In this document: positions 62,264-64,000 of the stretch, one piece after another
Layout: each line of letters starts with the position of its first letter
Position numbering within the stretch: position 1 is the first letter of the stretch
Assembly: GCF_016724845.1 (NCBI RefSeq)
Contig: NZ_CP068082.1
Span: 1,488,001 to 1,552,000 of the forward strand
Source of the DNA: Sphingobacterium spiritivorum
Lineage (GTDB): Bacteria > Bacteroidota > Bacteroidia > Sphingobacteriales > Sphingobacteriaceae
Direction of reading: 5' to 3'
DNA length: 64,000 nucleotides
Program-made: the position numbers and the translations under genes
The notes under the pieces: model-generated
Seen by the model: the letters and a program-made list of their open reading frames with translations, nothing else
The model's database searches: none
Told to the model about the DNA's origin: nothing

Positions 62264-63073
62264 TTAACCTCTATTTGCACCACCACGGTTGTTGTTTCCG
62301 CCACCACGGTTGTTGTTTCCACCACGGTTGTTTCCACCACGACCACCTTTACGGTTGTTGTTATCACGGTCGCGACGTTCACCACCTTCGTTTCCACCAC
62401 GTGTTTTTACGTTAGATGTCTGACCGATGTTAGGAGACAAGTCACGTTTACCGTATACTTCACCTTTACAGATCCACACCTTAACACCGATTTTACCGTA
62501 AGTAGTCAATGCTTCTGCTAATGCATAATCGATATCTGCACGCAATGTGTGAAGAGGAGTTCTTCCTTCTTTGTACTGCTCAGTACGTGCCATTTCAGCA
62601 CCACCAAGACGACCAGAACACATTACTTTGATACCTTCAGCACCCATACGCATTGTAGATGCGATAGCTGTTTTCATTGCACGACGGAATGAAATACGTG
62701 CTTCTAATTGCTTAGCTACACCTTCAGCTACTAATTTAGCATCTAACTCAGGACGTTTGATCTCGAAAATGTTGATTTGAACATCCTTTTTAGTCAGTTT
62801 CTTCAACTCTTCTTTGATCTTGTCAACTTCCTGACCGCCTTTACCGATAACGATACCCGGGCGTGCTGTATGTACAGTTACAGTGATGCGTTTTAAAGTT
62901 CTTTCAATAACAACTTTTGCTACTCCACCTTTTGCGATACGAACAGAAAGATATTTTCTGATTTTTTCGTCCTCAACCAATTTATCGGAATAGTTGTTGC
63001 CTCCGAACCAATTAGAATCCCATCCTTTGATGATTCCTAATCTGCTACCTATTGGATTTGCTTTTTGTCCCAT
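62264..63073 (-). CDS. rpsC: Ribosomal protein S3 with an RGG/Asn-rich C-terminal tail
   Basis: The core (about 1-217) is normal S3 at the mRNA entry channel: [20 protein letters not shown], the KH-domain motif [14 protein letters not shown], and [21 protein letters not shown]. Residues 218-269 form a low-complexity tail of Gly, Asn and Arg with several RGG units. Total 269 residues against about 233 in E. coli. The tail could bind RNA or be a disordered spacer. Confidence 0.97.
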   Translation of the reverse strand: MGQKANPIGSRLGIIKGWDSNWFGGNNYSDKLVEDEKIRKYLSVRIAKGGVAKVVIERTLKRITVTVHTARPGIVIGKGGQEVDKIKEELKKLTKKDVQINIFEIKRPELDAKLVAEGVAKQLEARISFRRAMKTAIASTMRMGAEGIKVMCSGRLGGAEMARTEQYKEGRTPLHTLRADIDYALAEALTTYGKIGVKVWICKGEVYGKRDLSPNIGQTSNVKTRGGNEGGERRDRDNNNRKGGRGGNNRGGNNNRGGGNNNRGGANRG

Positions 63074-63084
63074 TCTTCTAAATA

Positions 63085-63516
63085 TTAGTTGTTTACGTTA
63101 TTTAAACTATCTACTACCAAAGTTACATGGTTAGAGCGTTTACGAATTCTGTAACCACGGCCTTGAGGTGCAGGTCTCAATCTTTTCAATTGGCGACCTC
63201 CGCCTACAGACACTTCTTTTACAAATAGAGCGCTATCTTCTACTGACTGGCCTTCATTGTGAGCCTCCCAGTTTTTGATTGCCGATAGTAATAATTTTTC
63301 TACACGGCTTGCAGCTTCTTTGCTAGAGTGCTTAAGAATATATAAAGCGTTTTCTACTTTTTCGCCACGGATTAAGTCCACTACTAAACGCATTTTGCGC
63401 GGAGAAGTAGGGCAGTTTAATAATTTGGCAGTAGAAGCTCCTCCTATTTGAGCTTTTTCCTGCTCTTTGCGCTGCTTAATTAAAACAGACTTTTTAAGTT
63501 TTCTTGTTGCTTCCAT
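63085..63516 (-). CDS. rplV: Ribosomal protein L22
   Basis: 143-residue protein whose long loop lines the exit tunnel. It has [19 protein letters not shown] and, near the end, [20 protein letters not shown]. The N-terminus has a basic extension of about 25 residues ([19 protein letters not shown]) beyond the common start. Confidence 0.97.
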   Translation of the reverse strand: MEATRKLKKSVLIKQRKEQEKAQIGGASTAKLLNCPTSPRKMRLVVDLIRGEKVENALYILKHSSKEAASRVEKLLLSAIKNWEAHNEGQSVEDSALFVKEVSVGGGRQLKRLRPAPQGRGYRIRKRSNHVTLVVDSLNNVNN

Positions 63517-63522
63517 TACCTA

Positions 63523-63789
63523 TTATTTTTTCTTTTCTGCGTGACCTCTGAATGTACGCGTAGGCGCGAATTCACCAAGTTTGTGACCAACCATATTCTC
63601 TGTTACATAAACAGGGATAAATTTATTCCCGTTGTGCACTGCGAAGGTATGGCCAACAAAATCAGGTGAAATCATTGATCTACGAGACCATGTTTTGATA
63701 ACTGACTTTTTGTTAGTTTCATTCATAGAAAGAACTTTTCTTTCTAAGTTGTGATCGATATAAGGACCTTTTTTAATTGAACGAGCCAT
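63523..63789 (-). CDS. rpsS: Ribosomal protein S19
   Basis: 88-residue head protein: [20 protein letters not shown] at the start and the signature [19 protein letters not shown], ending [19 protein letters not shown]. Its ATG shares one base with the rplB stop (TAATG). Confidence 0.98.
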   Translation of the reverse strand: MARSIKKGPYIDHNLERKVLSMNETNKKSVIKTWSRRSMISPDFVGHTFAVHNGNKFIPVYVTENMVGHKLGEFAPTRTFRGHAEKKK

Positions 63790-64000
63790 TATTTTTTCCT
63801 TCTCTCAATGATGTAACGATTCGATGTTTTCTTCTTGTAGCGTGTTTTGAAGCCTTTAGCTAATACGCCATTACGTGAACGAGGGTGACCTCCTGAAGTA
63901 CGGCCCTCACCACCACCCATAGGGTGATCTACCGGGTTCATAGCCACACCACGAACGCGAGGACGACGACCTAACCAACGTTTTCTACCTGCTTTACCCA
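63789..64000 (-). CDS. rplB: Ribosomal protein L2, C-terminal part (5' end beyond window)
   Basis: About 70 residues are visible: [39 protein letters not shown], and the end [10 protein letters not shown] before TAA at 63791-63789. The segment includes the histidine of the conserved [12 protein letters not shown] loop, important for peptidyl transferase function. The coding region continues beyond the right edge. Confidence 0.96.
   Translation of the reverse strand, partial: GKAGRKRWLGRRPRVRGVAMNPVDHPMGGGEGRTSGGHPRSRNGVLAKGFKTRYKKKTSNRYIIERRKK

Noticed and set aside
62270..62400. Regular short repeats suggesting a CRISPR-like array
   Set aside because: The repeats are the codons of the Gly/Asn/Arg-rich tail of S3, in frame, with no spacers.

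Overview
The window comes from a Bacteroidota genome, most likely a Sphingobacterium or close relative in the Sphingobacteriaceae. The evidence is a SusC/SusD pair, the Bacteroidota-type -7 promoter element TAnnTTTG in front of many genes, near absence of Shine-Dalgarno sequences, an ArgF' (N-acylornithine) carbamoyltransferase in place of ordinary ArgF, a sdhCAB operon with a single b-type cytochrome subunit, and ribosomal proteins with Bacteroidota-style C-terminal extensions. Base composition looks even (about 40% G+C by eye). I see no tRNA, rRNA, CRISPR array, prophage or intact insertion sequence.

Layout. Positions 1-6.7 kb: the end of a polysaccharide-utilisation-type operon (susC, susD, a two-domain esterase cut by the window edge) behind a LacI-type operator. 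6.9-10.4 kb: the first arginine operon (GNAT, argG, argC), preceded by a leader of about 290 nt that encodes an Arg-containing leader peptide and can fold as an attenuator. 10.7-18 kb: secreted peptidases, nth, recA and an EEP-family hydrolase. 18.0-18.4 kb: a repeat island with two 85-bp direct repeats and several hairpins. 18.5-23.4 kb: pruA, msrA, sodA, tadA-csaA-csbD-like, an outer-membrane barrel protein. 23.5-31 kb: sdhCAB and a very large orphan histidine kinase. 31-45 kb: envelope genes (lipoproteins, two UPF0104 flippase-like proteins, GH2 enzyme, plsC, GT2), a four-gene operon headed by a DUF2089 zinc-ribbon/HTH protein, ruvC and a protein with a kinase-like motif set. 45.3-50.7 kb: an Lrp/AsnC regulator facing the second arginine operon (argD, argF', argB, proC, argE). 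50.8-64 kb: the S10-spc-alpha ribosomal protein cluster from rplB (partial) to rplQ, with secY, map, infA and rpoA.

How it works together. The two arginine operons supply a complete N-acyl route from glutamate to arginine except carbamoyl phosphate synthesis and argH, which are not in the window. The GNAT protein is the likely first enzyme, and Val90 of ArgF' points to N-succinyl rather than N-acetyl intermediates. proC inside the arginine operon and pruA nearby link arginine and proline metabolism. The ribosomal cluster reads as one long minus-strand unit, with hairpins in several gaps and a separate promoter in front of infA for the alpha-operon part.

The most interesting signal is the arginine leader at 10118-10390: promoter, a leader ORF ending in a cluster of Arg codons (mostly CGA) followed by tandem stops, and mutually exclusive pairings ahead of a U-run. 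This would be ribosome-mediated attenuation of an arginine operon. Other signals worth following are the kinase-like protein at 43976-45019, the tandem esterase with a degenerate second domain, and the DUF2089 operon with an inverted repeat over its promoter.
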